A stretch of DNA of 64,000 bases, from NCBI RefSeq assembly GCF_020921035.1, contig NC_063157.1:14767777-14831776 (forward strand), written 5' to 3'. The stretch is from Rhodamnia argentea (taxonomy: Eukaryota; Streptophyta; Magnoliopsida; Myrtales; Myrtaceae). The position numbers and the translations under genes are program-made. This document shows, piece after piece, positions 45,401 to 57,764 of the stretch. Position 1 is the stretch's first letter. Every line of letters begins with the position of its first letter. The notes under the pieces are model-generated. The model ran no database searches and was not told where the DNA came from. It saw only the letters and a program-made list of their open reading frames with translations.

Positions 45401-48196
45401 CCGCTAACTTGTAGCCTTCCCATGTCGTCAAGTCCAAAAGGCAAAGATTCTGAAGAAGTGCCACCAATAGGAACAAGACTCGTCCAAAGGCAAGATGATA
45501 AAAAGTTAAAATCACACCGTTTCATAGCTCCTCCTTGCATACATGATTTCGATGTGTATTTGAACAAATTTCCACCATCAAACTGGATGACTGCCGAAGA
45601 CTGCTTAGCAGGATCTGAAGCAATGGAAATAACCGGTCTTTGTAAAGGAATTCCATGAATAGGTTTTGCATGCCAGCCTGAACATGTCATTAAGCTTGGG
45701 ACATGATCTTCAGAACAAACAAGCTCTATTTCTTCCAGATGGTAACCAGAGAGCCCATTTTGACCATGGTACTTAGCATTTATGACACCATAATGAGACA
45801 CACTGAGGAGAGTGTGTGAATCCAACCAGATAAGATGTAGTAAGGATCCAAATAATGTTTCAGATGAACAAGCTTCAGCACTGTATTCCTTGCCCTCTAG
45901 TTCTTCCCAAGTATCAATTTGCGGAGGCTCTAGAATACACAAACAACCATTTGACAAACCAACAGCTAACAAGTTTCTTGAACTTTTGAAATGAACAGCA
46001 ACATCCCGAACGGTGGACGAAAATTTAATGCTGAATAAGTACATCGGAGGGGGCAAAAGAGATATAGAAAGAGGGGTTACACGTATCCTAGATCCATCCA
46101 CAACAAATGCTGTCGAGTTCTCCGTGACGGCTGTATTCCAGCACAAGTTGTAAGTCGTGCTCCTGCCACTCAGAGTCCAGCATATCAACTGCAACGGTTT
46201 TGTTGGATGCCACATGAACTTCAATCCTTCTTGGCTCGGGTATCGAATTTCTTGTTTTAAATACCAATGATTATTGCTGCAGTACCAGATCCTAACAGAG
46301 TCATAGTTTTCGGATCTGACAATGGTGACAAGGAGGTCTGAATCGCAATTCCACTTCAACATCACTACTGTCGCATCCATCCGATCATCAATACTAAATG
46401 AGCTTCTCTCGAACCCATTTCTTTCAAACAAAACTAACAGTGGACACTCATTTTCCTTCTTCCTGTCATAAACAGCAGCAATTTTAGCCCCACTAGGCAT
46501 CCAATCCAGGACACTTCCAATAAAGGCCTTCATATCAGAAGTAGCATGAGCTGCCCCCAAGTCTCGCTCCCAAACCTTGAGCCTCTTATGAGAAGGAGGA
46601 GAATTGCATGACTCGCTCAGTGTTGCAAAGTACTTCCCATCACCTCGCCAAGAGATTGAACTTTCAAGCATTTGTCCAGAGGAAATGGTATGTTCAACTG
46701 AAAGCAGGGGGAAAGATATTGCCTCAAGTCAAGCAAGGTCCAGCATATATAAAAGAAAACATTTACTCTATCGCATCAAAGTAAGAAGAAGAATGAATAA
46801 AATTAAAAGCAAAGTTATTGCGTCCCTTTTTTTTTTTGGGGGGGAGGTAGGTAGGTAGCAATGCATCTGCTCACACAGTCCAAGAGCAGTTATTAACTGT
46901 TTAGGACTAAGCCATTACCAGGTGCATTTTTTGCTTTCCCAAGAACAAATAAGGATACTGCTAGAAGGAATTGCACAAGAGCAATATCAAAAGTATACCC
47001 AGAACAGTTTAATAATGGACCACAGATAATGGTTAAAAGGTCCTTACGTACGTCAGCCCCTTCAGGAGAATCCTCCAACGTAGTTTCATGCAATAAATCC
47101 CAATCATGCGTCATCACTAGTAGCTGCCCAAAACCAGTGACTATTCCGAGCAGATCTCCATCAGGACTGGGTGAAATGCAAGAGACACCACCATCCACTC
47201 TGCCCACAACTTCCGTTGTTCTTGCGTCCACACTATGTAGAATGATTAGTCCATTCAATGTACCCAATACCAGAGCTTCTTTCTCCATCAGATAATCAAA
47301 GGAAGTAATGCGGTCCCCTGGCTCCAAATCAATTATATCGACTTCTGCCGGTAGAGAGGTACTTGTCCATGCTTCGTCATTCTGGCACAAGCACTTTAGA
47401 TTAGAGGGGTAAAAAAAAAAAAGAGGGAAAACAAATGTGAAGGAGTAAACTTCATTTCTCTGTGCTCAATGTACTCATTTTGTGTTTGCCCAAATTCCCT
47501 TCACATGAATTGAAAACTATCCCAGAAAACACCAAGTCCTTACTAGAAAACATCAAAAATGGAGGCTGAAGAACTTATGATTCCAAAGCTAACAACCTTA
47601 TCGAAGAAAAAGTCAAGGATGAGAAACTAGTTCGAATTCAGATGCAGAATACTTTAAAATTATCAAAATTCTACCTTCGGACCGTGCAATAATCTCAAAG
47701 GCCATAGACTTACGATCCCCAAAAGGAGTTCACTAAATTGAACAAAAAGAAGTGAAACCAGACAGCTGAATAAATAACATCATAACAGTGAGATTAAGGT
47801 CAGAATAAACAGAAAAGCGTCCACTGTCTTCAACAAAACAAGCTCCCTCTCCAAATCCCTCGTTTCGACCGACTCAGAGACCCACATAGCTCGGCGATTG
47901 TCACATTCCAACTCAAAAAGATCACAGAATAATTCCGCGCCCCGCTTCTTGCCGGCCTAATTCCTCGTCATTAACCGATGAAACTTCGCAGCTGCGTGTT
48001 CCCATTAGCGGACGAGAAAAGCCACTTGCAACCTTACCTGAAAAGAAGCGAGGTGAGCGGTGTATACGCGATTCCCCGAGGAAGCGAAGAACAATCGGTC
48101 GCGCTCGATGTCGATGGCAGAGAACAAGATCGCTTCTTCCTCGGACTGGAGGTCGAGATTCAAAGTGACTTCTGAGTACAGCTTCAGGTTCTTCAT
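42489..48196 (-). CDS. ELP1: Elongator complex protein 1 (ELP1/ELO2/ABO1)
   Basis: Scaffold subunit of the Elongator complex, which modifies the wobble uridine (U34) of tRNAs and has been linked to transcription; in Arabidopsis it is ELO2/ABO1. Exons (descending): 48196-48038, 47381-47048, 46697-43652, 42994-42893 and 42804-42489. All are GT-AG with matching phases, giving 1318 aa against about 1319 recalled for Arabidopsis. The N-terminus MKNLKLYSEV starts the WD40 propellers (roughly residues 1-700; SWRGDGKYFATLSE, LKWNCDSDLLVTIV, NIWERGAKIIGVLHGDEAAV). An alpha-solenoid follows, with RRHRIDFNVIIDYCGWQ, EALKHLLWLSDSEAIFEAAL and VGKYLTRYLAVRQRRLLLAA. A basic stretch RRQRNRGKIRPG near residues 1200-1213 corresponds to the C-terminal tRNA-binding/NLS region of the family. 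The end is FSWRCKVFVSP. No lesion was seen. It is convergent with the PPR gene and transcribed toward it. Confidence 0.95.
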
Positions 48197-48345
48197 GGCA
48201 AGCAACTGGTAGATGAAGAAGAAGAAGAAGAAGAAGAAGCGGAGAGTGAAACAGAAGAGACACACTCGGTGCTTCCGCTTTCACGGGGTTTTGCAGGAAA
48301 ATGCGCTCATAGGGTTTTGCGGGGTTCTTTATTTTCATGAGAGAA
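48197..48345 (-). promoter_or_regulatory. ELP1 leader with a trinucleotide repeat
   Basis: Directly upstream of the start codon the plus strand carries (GAA)n-type repeats at about 48217-48241, that is (TTC)n in the ELP1 leader. Such pyrimidine-rich 5'UTR repeats are common in plants. No TATA box was assigned. Confidence 0.4.
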
Positions 48346-48790
48346 ATAAACTATTAAAAAAACATTTACGACCAACTTAACTAAAATTAATTTTTTTTTA
48401 CCGCCAAAAAACCTAAACTAATACATCTATAATAAATTTATTAAACATTAATTTTCATTAAATTTTACTGTCAAATGGTTGAATTACATGACACGTGACA
48501 ATTAACACGTGTGCTAATTTGGGATTTTTACCTTCCATTTGTGACAGGTATATTAGTTTGGGATTTTTTTGACATTAACTCGGTTTAAAGAAAAATTAAG
48601 AGAGAGTAAATTTGTCACATATATATCATTCTGGGTTCTTAGTGGTCAAAAAATTAGTTTGGATAAATTTATAGCAAAGGTACCAATTTGGGATTTTTTT
48701 TTAAGTCAAAAATTTAATTTTAAATAAATTTATCATATGTACATCGGTTTGGAGTTTTTCATAACGTTAAACCTATTAAAAAAAGCTAAC
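48346..48790. mobile_element. Palindromic element of the 'aaatttgtcataggt' family, copy 1
   Basis: Left-side repeats read 'cctaaactaatacatctataataaatttatt' and right-side repeats read in the opposite sense ('aaatttatcatatgtacatcggtttggag'). The same blocks form the element at 49542-50089 and the half element at 57765-57960. Ends are approximate. It has no coding potential. Confidence 0.5.
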
Positions 48791-49541
48791 AGCAATAAAG
48801 TCCAAATTCTTAATAACAACAACAACGTACTCTAGTCTTTCTATCAATTCAATTATCTAAAGGGAAGTAGGATTCCTATTATCTAGGAATAACCACTTAA
48901 TATTGAATACCATTCTCCTAAATATATATGCCATAATAATTGCAAAATGTCCCCCAATTACTTATTTTACAAATATGGAATTCAAGGGTTAATTCATAGG
49001 CTAATAACTCTATCTCTATCCAATCACGTAATATTTATATCTTTTCGTGTATTATTATACATATCCTTTGTAAATATGTAAATTTGTAGATAATTACTTT
49101 CCATCGTCAAATTATTCGGACATTTTTATAATGAGATTGTTTTGCTTAATCTTTCAATATATATCGCTATCTTAAGCAAATCGAATGTGAAGACGAATTT
49201 GATGAAATTGATGATGTCCATATGCTCGGGATGACAATGAGTCCTCCCATTGTTGGAAGAAGTCCACACATTCAATCAGTTTAACCCCAAGAAATTGACG
49301 CTCTAAGAGATGTATGAGTGGAAACGTCCAAATACGGTCTGAAGTGGCATTTCACCCTAAACCACAATTCATTCGCTAAATATAGCAAAATCATTCTATT
49401 AGATGTAATGCTCTAATTTTTCTTACTTTATAAGGATAGGATTTCTTTTGGAATCACAAAGGATTATTTGGGTTAAGGATTACAAAGCGTATGTGGGTGA
49501 CTTATTGTATGGTATGTGCATAGGATTGCTATTTTTATTTC
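48791..49541. other. AT-rich intergenic sequence
   Basis: No gene, RNA or structured repeat recognised. Confidence 0.3.
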
Positions 49542-50089
49542 GGTTAATACTACAAAAAATTCCAAACTAATACATCTATTACAAATTTATCATAAACATT
49601 TTTTTTATCACAAAATCTCTCAAACTGGTACACCCTCGATAAGTTTATCCCAAATTAATTTTTTTACCTTCAAAAATCTCAATCTGGTACACCTATGATA
49701 AATTTACTCTATGTTAATTTTCATTAAATTTTATTGTCAAATTGCTGAGATAGATGACACGTGACGGGTAATGGGTGCACCAATTTGAAATTTTTACCTT
49801 ACGTTTGTCACGGATATATCAGAATAGGATTCTTTGTGATATTAATTTAATTCAACGGAAACTAACGGAGGATAAATTTGTCATAGGTATATATAATTTT
49901 GAGGTTTTTGATGGTCAAAAAATTAGTTTGGGGTAAATTTGTCCAAAGTGTATCAGTTTTGGGTTTTTGTAGTACAAAAAATAGTTTGGATAAATTTGTT
50001 ACCGGTGTACTAGTTTAGAGTTTTTTGTACTAAAAAATAATTTGAGATAAATTTATCATAAATGTACCGAATTTTTGATGATATTAACC
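49542..50089. mobile_element. Palindromic TIR element, copy 2 of the same family
   Basis: The left end GGTTAATACTACAAAAAATT pairs with the reverse complement of the right end (GGTTAATATCATCAAAAATT). Several 'aaatttat/ataaattt' plus 'ggtgtacc/tggtacac' blocks mirror each other across the centre. The T-rich flanks (ttttatttc and ttttatttt) could be a 9-bp duplication, but low complexity makes that weak. Confidence 0.55.
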
Positions 50090-51130
50090 TTTTTTATTTT
50101 CTTTTTCTGGATTATTGTATGATAACTTGCATATCCCACGAGTTGAGGATGACACTACTCTTATTTTCAGATTTGTGACTTTATTCTGCACTGTGTTTGG
50201 GAACATAGTGTTAAAGGGAAATAAATTACAATTTCTTAAAATTCATCACCTATAGTCAGAGCCAAATGGGGCCGGCCGTGGGAGAAAATAGAGCAAATCC
50301 CATAAAGTCAAATTCCGCCAAAATTCCTTAAAAATTTCACAAAGTTTAATTGAGTCATAATTCTATTTCGAACTTTGTTTCTACATCTCATAAAAAATCA
50401 TAGACTTTCACTTGTCACCCAAATCTGATCTCTCTAACTTTCAGTTCAATTTTATCATTAATGGTCTAACGTAACAATTCCACGAATTATATACATGTTT
50501 GGTCTTCCGTTTCTTTTCTTTTTTTTTGCCTTTCACTTCGTCCATGGATCCCTTCATCTCTACATGTCTCAAGTCCTCACCACCCGTTTCGATAGAGTTT
50601 GCCAAAGTCTCCAAGGGCCACCTCCCCGAGGACCTTGCCACCCCCGCTGATCTACGCCGTAGGCTACTGCCCCGCCCGTGGCGTATTTAACCCCGACCTC
50701 AAGGTCGACAACCTCCTCCGACAATAGGGACTTTTAAGGTGTTCGTCTTCGGCCTTAACACCATCACCGACCAGATCCGATCCAACGACCTCCTCCACAC
50801 GCTCCGTGGCTTCGCCGCATACTTGGCAATCAAACAATAAAATAGACAAAATATGAAAATAGACCGGAAACCATATTTACATGCTTTGGTCGGGTGACCT
50901 ACGTTCACGGGGAGAGAAACAATGAATTTTACAAAGAATCAAGCAATACAACGGAGATTATAACTATACTCGAGTCATTCGAATACTTTCAGCGTTTCTC
51001 GGGCCTAAGTACACCCAACCCACGAGTTTAGCCCCACAATTCCTCGCAAGATAATCTCTAAATCTCACGAATAGATTCACAAATCTAACTCACAAGATTA
51101 TTTGACTCGTACACTAATTTCTTGGATATT
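50090..51130. other. Intergenic region with a GC-rich coding-like patch
   Basis: At about 50540-50840 the base composition changes and open frames give readable protein (MDPFISTCLKSSPPVSIEFA, later FGLNTITDQIRSNDLLHTL and GFAAYLAIK), interrupted by a stop and frameshift near 50690-50730. This is probably a broken gene or a captured fragment of unknown family. The rest is AT-rich. Confidence 0.4.
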
Positions 51131-52084
51131 TAGAGGTGTCAAACGGAAAAGTCGGGTTGGGTTTGAGTTGAGTCAAATATGGTCCAACCCATATTGGTCT
51201 ATTTAACTCATTTTGACCTATTTTCATATAGTAAAAATCTAATGACTTATAACCGACCCAACTCATACCCATACCCAACTCATACTCGATCCGACCCATA
51301 TAACTTAAATACTTTTATATTTAACTAAATCATGAAATATTTGTGTCTTATAATTTGTTAAGAAAAATAATATTGCTAAAATTTTTTCATGCAATTGTAT
51401 TATTTTAAAAAAAATAATTTTTTTTTACTTTTTTATTTTTCTAAAAATGATTTTTTATTGTTAAAAATTATTTTTTTGATATTAAATTTATCTTTTTATT
51501 TTTTTAGAAAATGAAAATTTTATTATTAAAAAGTTATTTATGTTTTTTTAAAAATTTAAATTTTCTATTTTCTTTCCTTTCTTCTTCAGCGATTGCAGCT
51601 ATGTGGGCGGCGGATGGGGCGGGCGGCAACATTGCGGAACATTTTTTTTATTTTCTTTCTTTTTAAATTATAAAAAATTTAAAAAAACTAAAAAAGATAA
51701 ACTAATATACCGAAGTTGAGGCCCTTCTACAAGTAGGTGCTTGAGAAGCTGCAGGCCATGGGCTCGAAGGGATAAAATTGAAAATTAAAACCCAAATTTT
51801 CCCTCCTCTCGTCGGAAAAATCTTAACCTAAAACGCACCCACCGCCGCCACCTCCGGGGTGTGCTTCGCTCTCTCTCTCTCCATCTCTCCCTTTCATCTC
51901 TTACTCCCTTACTCTATCTCATGACTGAAACGTTCAATCTCCCTTAACGAGCCATATGATATGGCCCATATCTCATCGACGGCCGTGAATTGCAATCATG
52001 CGACGGAGCTCGAAGGGACACCAACGACAATTATTAATTATTAAAACTAAAATAACAAAAATCAATTTCGCCATTAACTTAAAA
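51131..52084. other. AT-rich sequence with an hAT-like end and an array remnant
   Basis: TAGAGGTGTCAAACGG at 51131 looks like an hAT terminus; GGGTTGGGTTTGAGTTGAGTC-type subterminal repeats follow, but no partner end was identified. The region 51350-51560 is extremely A/T-rich. Around 52010-52080 the sequence gacaattattaattattaaaactaaaataacaaaaatcaattt resembles the region just upstream of the isomerase genes, suggesting an old edge of that duplicated array. Confidence 0.35.
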
Positions 52085-53171
52085 AAAAAAAAGAGGGTTA
52101 ATATCGTGAAAAACTTTAGACCATTACAACCGTACGTGTGAATTATACATGAATTCCTTGATCTCGAGAAGTAGATTGATAATTCTTAAATAAAATTTCA
52201 ACGTTTGCCCTATGTATAGAGGGACGATTATAATTCCAAATAACATTGATCTACTGGCCCTAATCGTGGGGAATGTTGCGAATAAAATAAGGATTTCGAA
52301 TTTAAAGGTGTTTTATGGGCAATATTATATATTTTTGTTCAAATTTCATTATTTTCATGGTCTAAATAAATTTTCGAAAAAATCTCAAAAAGATGTCACA
52401 TTTTCCTAAGTTAAATCAAGTTTTTCCACACTTTTGGAATGTAAAATACACCCTAATAAAGTTTAGGACTTTGAGAAATTGATTTCTTGAATCAAATTAG
52501 GTGTTAATTAACTTTAGGATATCATTTTGCTCTTATTTTTCATTAACCCGAAAATTATTTTTAAAAAAATACCCAAAAATGTCATTCATTTTGCATAGCA
52601 TATAGTTTAGATGTAATTGCCATGTCATGCATATTTTGCCATGTCATAATTGCCATGTCGTGCATTCTTACCATGTCAAATGCTCGTCCTTCATGCATTT
52701 CTTATATTATATTTGCACATTATTTTGCATCCTAATTTTCACATATAGCATAGTTTTCGCTATCTCATTACATTTTTCATGTCACACATTTAGATTGCAT
52801 TGGCATTGCGTTAAACAAGATAAAACTCAAACAGAAAAGAATTAATTCAAATCACCAAAATAAGGATTTTTCATAAATAAAAAAAAAAATGGTACCGAAA
52901 AGGTATTAATTGAAAATTTAATGTAATCAAGTCCCCGAATCCATTTAATCGTTGTTCGCATGAAATAAAGTGTTTTCTTCCGAATACTTTATTTAAGTTT
53001 GTAATCTACCTACTACGGAAGATTAGCAACGACTCTGAAATTGAAAACATTTTTGCATAATTAATTATGAACCTCACGTCACGAATTGGTAGAGCTCGAA
53101 CAAAGTTTGTTAATTCAATTTAATTAAAGTGGTAATCCATTAATTTAAAATTGAGATTTTCGATTTTAGGT
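52085..53171. repeat. LTR-like AT-rich block (possible solo LTR)
   Basis: A non-coding block ending in gattttaggtcgcgacac, a terminus reminiscent of Ty3/Gypsy LTRs. It contains short repeated motifs 'gccatgtcatgcat' / 'gccatgtcgtgcat' at about 52619-52680. No internal retrotransposon domains adjoin it and no target duplication was demonstrated. Confidence 0.3.
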
Positions 53172-53869
53172 CGCGACACAAATGGGTCAACCTATTTAAG
53201 ACATTGACAAAAATCCTACCTTACTCAGGTTAACATGCTTGTTAAAACATGGATTGACACGTTTTGGTTGAACTTATCATCTTTTTATACAACACGGTAA
53301 ACACGTGTCCTCATTCTTTTCAATCGTTAAAAGTTTTATAAAGGTAATACTATTTTTAAGAGAAGAAAGAGTTAAACATAAACATATTTAGATTAAACTA
53401 AAGCCATAGGACAAAAAAAACACTAAACATATAACACACTCCAGATATAACAAATAGTCATATTGTCTATAATGATGACACTTGACAATCATGATAATCG
53501 AGTCGTGTCGAAGCAATTCGACATGTATATAAAAATATATCGTGTGTATGAATTAGCCATATCTGTGTACTCCAATTTCAACACATCACAATCAATGCAA
53601 CACAACACAAATTACCAGCTCTAATCATGTTTCATTCTTTCTTACAAAAGATGAAGGGGGTGCATCTGTGGTCTCATTCGGCTATAATTGCTATATTAAA
53701 CAACTCTAATTATCCGGTTGAAATAATAGTTTAAAAATAAGAGGATTTAGTTAAGGAGGTTAATCATACTTGGAGAAGCTACATCCAACTTGAGGATGAA
53801 AGTAGAAGCACTTGTTAATCAAATCTTTGTAGATAAAAGTCTGTCCATACAGTGTATACAAATGCAATA

Positions 53870-54235
53870 GGGATAATTATCTAAAAATTCCTAATCCCAT
53901 CATAAATTTTCTGATTTATCATTTTAATCCTAAACCTTTTGATGAACTTTTAACATAATTGATTCGACCGATTTTGATGAGGTTCGGCTATCGATGACCG
54001 ACGGAGGGAAATAGGAAAAACAAGATAAATGAAAGAAGTTAGAAAAATAAATGGAAAAAATTCAGAATATTTATAGAAATTCTAAAAGAAATAGTCCGCG
54101 TCTTCGGTTAAATTGGCCGAAATGACTACAATGGCAAATAGTAAAAAGGTTTACGAATAAATTGATCAAATTGAAAAGTTTAGGACTAAATTAATGGTCG
54201 CACAATAAATTTAAGACTTTTTAGATAATTTTCCC
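53870..54235. mobile_element. Small palindromic TIR element in unit A
   Basis: Left arm GGGATAATTATCTAAAAATT pairs with the right arm read backward (GGGAAAATTATCTAAAAAGT). The inner part has 'cctaaacctttt' facing 'aaaagtttaggac'. The same element sits at the equivalent place in unit C (about 60702-61068), so it was inserted before the duplication. Confidence 0.65.
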
Positions 54236-55476
54236 AATACGAACAACTTCAAACTCAATTCCTTTGAAATAAGCAAGAAATTGAGAGCACCTCGGGTGCC
54301 TCATCTTGGAATTTCGATGGAGACAAAAAAAAAAAATTCTATCATAGTGAGGAAGGCACGAGTCATTCTTCTTTGCACTAGTTGAGACAGGTAAGTCTCT
54401 TGCGGAAGTACGAGGTCACCTCCTCTGGCATACTCAAGTGAGATTAGGGCATTGCCTCAAGGCGGTACCAACTCGCACTGGTTATATGGCTATCGCAGCA
54501 CCCAACAAGCGAGGTAACGATCCCGTGGTTTTGATGGAGACAAATTGTTCATTGAACAAGGTGAATTTGTAGTCTACAGGAAAACCAAGAGAGTCGATTG
54601 AGTAGCTTACGGTTCCGCTTTTCCACTGGATTTCAGACATTCAAAGCCCTTTGGGAAAATTTTTTAGCGTTTGGCAATTTTTTTTTTTTTTTTTTGGGGA
54701 CTTCTTTGGCCAAGTGCTGACCTTGACAAAGCTGAAAGCTCAAGACAGGTGGGGACCTGTCTCCTATTGAATTATGTTTCAATGTTGTATTAATCAAGCG
54801 AGTTTACATTTGGTTTGTAACTCATTCATCCTTACTTGTTAAGAAAATTCACTCAAAATGTTTGTTCATTAACTTGGTTATTACTGAAGTTGGTATCCTT
54901 TCTCAGAGTTATTATTTCAGCTTAATTTTTCTTATTACAACATTGCGGACCCAACACTGTGAATGTTCACCCACGCGAGGGAGCTCAAATGCCTCTTCAT
55001 GCTTCCTTGCCATCGAGAGAGGTGGTGGTGGAAGGCGAGTCGCCGAATTGAGTTGATTCTATTTTTGTTCGAAGCGGAATGAGAAGAAGAAGAAGAAGGA
55101 AAAATCGAAAAAAATATATAAGATTTTAATTGGATTGAAAGTTAACGAAATTGGGACAAAATTAGATGGTAGTTTTTTAAGGAATTGGGGCGATTTCATG
55201 ACAAGTGAAATTCTAGATTATGAATATGCAAGCCTCGTTGGAATGATACAGAATACACATATAATTAACAAAAAAAAAAACAAGTATCGACATTAGCATA
55301 ATAACGATAATTGCAAAGTTTTCATTTTCCAAGTGCCACGCCACACAGGATGATTTCATCTCCTGTTCAGCCACCTCGTTACACTGCAAAATGTAAACAT
55401 CTTTTACATCTGAAAGGCCCAACGGGCCGAACAATTTCACAAGAACACTCGAAACGGGCCTCAAGAGAAAGCCCAA

Positions 55477-56229
55477 TTATAATTTCGACCCGGCCTTATC
55501 CGCCACCTTCGTGACTGTCTCATCGTATCCGACGGCCTCCAGCACCTCCCGCAGCACCACCCTCCGATTCCCGGCGTACACGTGTCCGTCCCACTTCCGC
55601 GCGACCAACGCCTCCCCCAGCTCGGCCGCCGCCGCCACCGTCGCCTCCGCCCCGTCGTGGGCCGAGTCGACCACCCCGATCCTCACCCCGTCCTCTGCCG
55701 TCAGCTTCGCCGCCCTCATCACGGCCTCGCGCCGGGCCCTCGGGTCGCCGATCTTGGACATCATCAGGGCCATGAACCAATTGGGGATCACGAGCCCGAT
55801 GTCCACCTCGCTCATGTAGAGGAAGCCCCGGTCGCGCCGCATGACCACATAGTCATGGCTGAGGGCAAGCATCATTCCGGCAGCGGAGGCGTGGCCGGTG
55901 ACGGCCGCGATGGTCGGCATGGGGAGGCAGATGAGGTCGTGGACGAGGGAGCGGAGGGAGGAGGACATGAGCTGAAGGCGGGGCTCGGAGGATTGGGCCC
56001 AGTCGAGGTCGTAGCCGTTGGAGAAGAACTTGCCGTGGGCGGTGGTGATGAGGGCGGAGGAGGAGGAGGCGGAGGGGTCGGACTGAAGGCGGAAGAGGGC
56101 GGATCGGAGGGAGGAGATGAGATTGGGGTTGAGGCGGTGCTCGCCGGCGCCGGTGAGGGTGAGGAAGAAGAGGTTGCCGCGCTTCTCGAGGGTGCATAGC
56201 TGCTCCTCGCCGTGCTTCTTGTCCTCCAT
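55477..56229 (-). CDS. Peroxisomal delta3,delta2-enoyl-CoA isomerase, copy A
   Basis: An intronless 250-aa member of the crotonase superfamily. It shifts 3-enoyl-CoA double bonds to the 2-trans position so that unsaturated fatty acids (and indole-butyric acid precursors, in the plant IBR10/ECI group) can enter beta-oxidation. HGKFFSNGYDLDWAQ (residues 65-79) and TGHASAAGMMLALSHDYVVM (111-130) form the CoA and oxyanion region. Glu141 in YMSEVDIGL is the likely catalytic glutamate of this subgroup. The C-terminus SKL is a peroxisomal PTS1 signal. The frame remains open upstream to an ATG at 56373, but copies B and C start at the homologous MEDKKHGEEQ, so 56229 is preferred. It differs from copy C at five residues (46, 57, 73, 157, 234). 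Confidence 0.9.
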   Translation of the reverse strand: MEDKKHGEEQLCTLEKRGNLFFLTLTGAGEHRLNPNLISSLRSALFRLQSDPSASSSSALITTAHGKFFSNGYDLDWAQSSEPRLQLMSSSLRSLVHDLICLPMPTIAAVTGHASAAGMMLALSHDYVVMRRDRGFLYMSEVDIGLVIPNWFMALMMSKIGDPRARREAVMRAAKLTAEDGVRIGVVDSAHDGAEATVAAAAELGEALVARKWDGHVYAGNRRVVLREVLEAVGYDETVTKVADKAGSKL

Positions 56230-56400
56230 GAGAATGGTCAGATTGCTTCTGCGTGGGCGACAGAGAGAGAGAGAATGGGGTTTCAACGCAATGTGCAGAG
56301 GGAAGTCAACTGAAGGGGGGAGACGAACGATGATTATTGTTAAAATTAAAATAACAAACATTAATTTTGACATTAACTAAAACGAGGGCACTTCCAAATA

Positions 56401-57079
56401 AGGATGGGAGTGTCCTCATTTTTTTAAATAAATATTTATTTTAAATAAAAATCTTAAGTGATCACATTAGTCTTAAAAAATGACTTGATCTCAACGGTTA
56501 ATTAAAGGCATTTTCGTCCTTCATTTTTTTTATTGTTTTTCTTTTTTTCCTTTTTTTCATTTTTATCTATTCTTTACTATAGTCGGTGAGGGCCCCGACC
56601 CTAGCCTAGCTCTCTTCGGTGGCCTACCATTGGCAAAAAGGAAGGAAAAGAGAGAAAATAAAGAAAAAAGGAAGAAAAAAAGTAAAATCTTTAAAAAAAG
56701 ATAAATGACGAAAATGCCCATGTTCACAAGCTTCAGTGCGGCACACTGAAGACCAAACCAATCTCGACAAAGAAAAAAGAAAAGTCAAAGCAACTACATT
56801 TCCTTCGGATCTTGAAGTTAATAGCTGCTTTTTAAAGTGTTATAACCAACAATAACAAGAAAGCTTTTCTATTTCCTCGAGCAAACAAAAAAGGGATCGT
56901 CCTCAAGTCAAAACGATCCCTACCAAATTCCAGCCTTTACTTGAATAAGATCCATTTCAAACCTTTTTTTGAGAAAATGATGACATTTCGAGCCCACATT
57001 CAGAATTTTCAGGATATGGTGATAATTATTATTAAAAATTAAAATAAAAGATTGATGTTGAAATTGACTAAAAAAAGGA
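56401..57079. other. Spacer between unit A and a palindromic element
   Basis: AT-rich; no gene seen. The short GC-richer patch at 56581-56640 (cggtgagggccccgaccctagcc) is not coding. Confidence 0.3.
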
Positions 57080-57753
57080 GGGAAAAGTGTTAAAAAAGTC
57101 CTAAATCTATTGCATTAGTGTCAATTCGGTCCTAAACTTTTTTTATGTCAATTCAGTCCTAAATATTTTGTATTGATGTCAATTAAATCATAAACCTTTT
57201 ATTAGTGTCAATTCAGTCTTAAACCTTTTACAATAATACCAATTTAGTCCTAAAAATTTTGCATTTATGTCAATTGAGTCAATTCGGCCAATTTTGATTG
57301 AAAATTATTAGCATGGACGTCAATTATCCTATGTGGCATGGTTGGCGCTAATGTAGATTTTTTTTTATATATATTTTTGATATTTTAAATAATTTTTAAA
57401 AATAATTTTGAAAAAAACAAAAAAAAATGCTTGAAAATTATTTAAAATATTAAAATAATATTAAAAAATGTCAAATTTAGCGCTAATCGTGCCATGTAAG
57501 ACAATTCATGTCCACGTCGGTAATTTTCTGTCAAAATTGACCGGATTAACTCAATTGGTATAAATATAAAAGATTTAGGATTGAATTAACAATAATACAG
57601 AAGGTTTAGGACTAAATTAGCACTAATAAAAGGTTTATGACTTAATTGGCACAAATGCAAAAGGTTTAGGACTGAATCGGCACAAAAAAAAAAAGATTTA
57701 GGACTGAATTGGCACTAATGCAATATGTTTAGGACTTTTTTTACACTTCTCCC
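57080..57753. mobile_element. Palindromic Mutator-like element, 674 bp, near-complete hairpin
   Basis: The left end GGGAAAAGTGTTAAAAAAGT pairs with the right end read backward (GGGAGAAGTGTAAAAAAAGT), and pairing continues through repeated 'tgtcaattcggtcctaaac' units into the centre (agcatggacgtcaatt versus aattcatgtccacgtcgg). Flanks AAAAAAGGA and AAAAAAGGG may be a 9-bp duplication. The whole element could fold into one long hairpin. Confidence 0.7.
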
Positions 57754-57764
57754 AAAAAAAGGGT

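Larger units (their letters stand above)
53172..56400 (-). repeat. Duplicated unit A (spacer X plus isomerase gene)
   Basis: Spacer and gene together match unit C (about 59990-63290). Landmarks shared in order are: ttaaaacatggattgac; gatgaagggggtgcatctgtggtctcattcgg; a roughly 360-bp palindromic element; gcctcatcttg(g/c)aatttcgatggagac; ctcattcat(c/t)cttacttgttaag; atgttcacccacgcgagggagc (variant in C); and ccaagtgccacgccacacagg. This shows segmental duplication rather than duplication of the coding sequence alone. Confidence 0.85.

Noticed and set aside
45386..45658. Plus-strand frames inside ELP1
   Set aside because: Shadows of the ELP1 coding exon, which is confirmed by continuous family similarity on the minus strand.
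52619..52680. Repeated 'gccatgtcatgcat' motifs considered as a CRISPR-like or satellite array
   Set aside because: Too few, irregular copies in an AT-rich plant nuclear region; more likely part of an LTR.
55582..56199. Long open frames opposite the isomerase genes (also 58953-59570 and 62239-62991)
   Set aside because: They are antisense shadows of high-GC coding sequence, with biased composition (His/Gly/Val-rich) and no family resemblance; conservation follows the isomerase frame.
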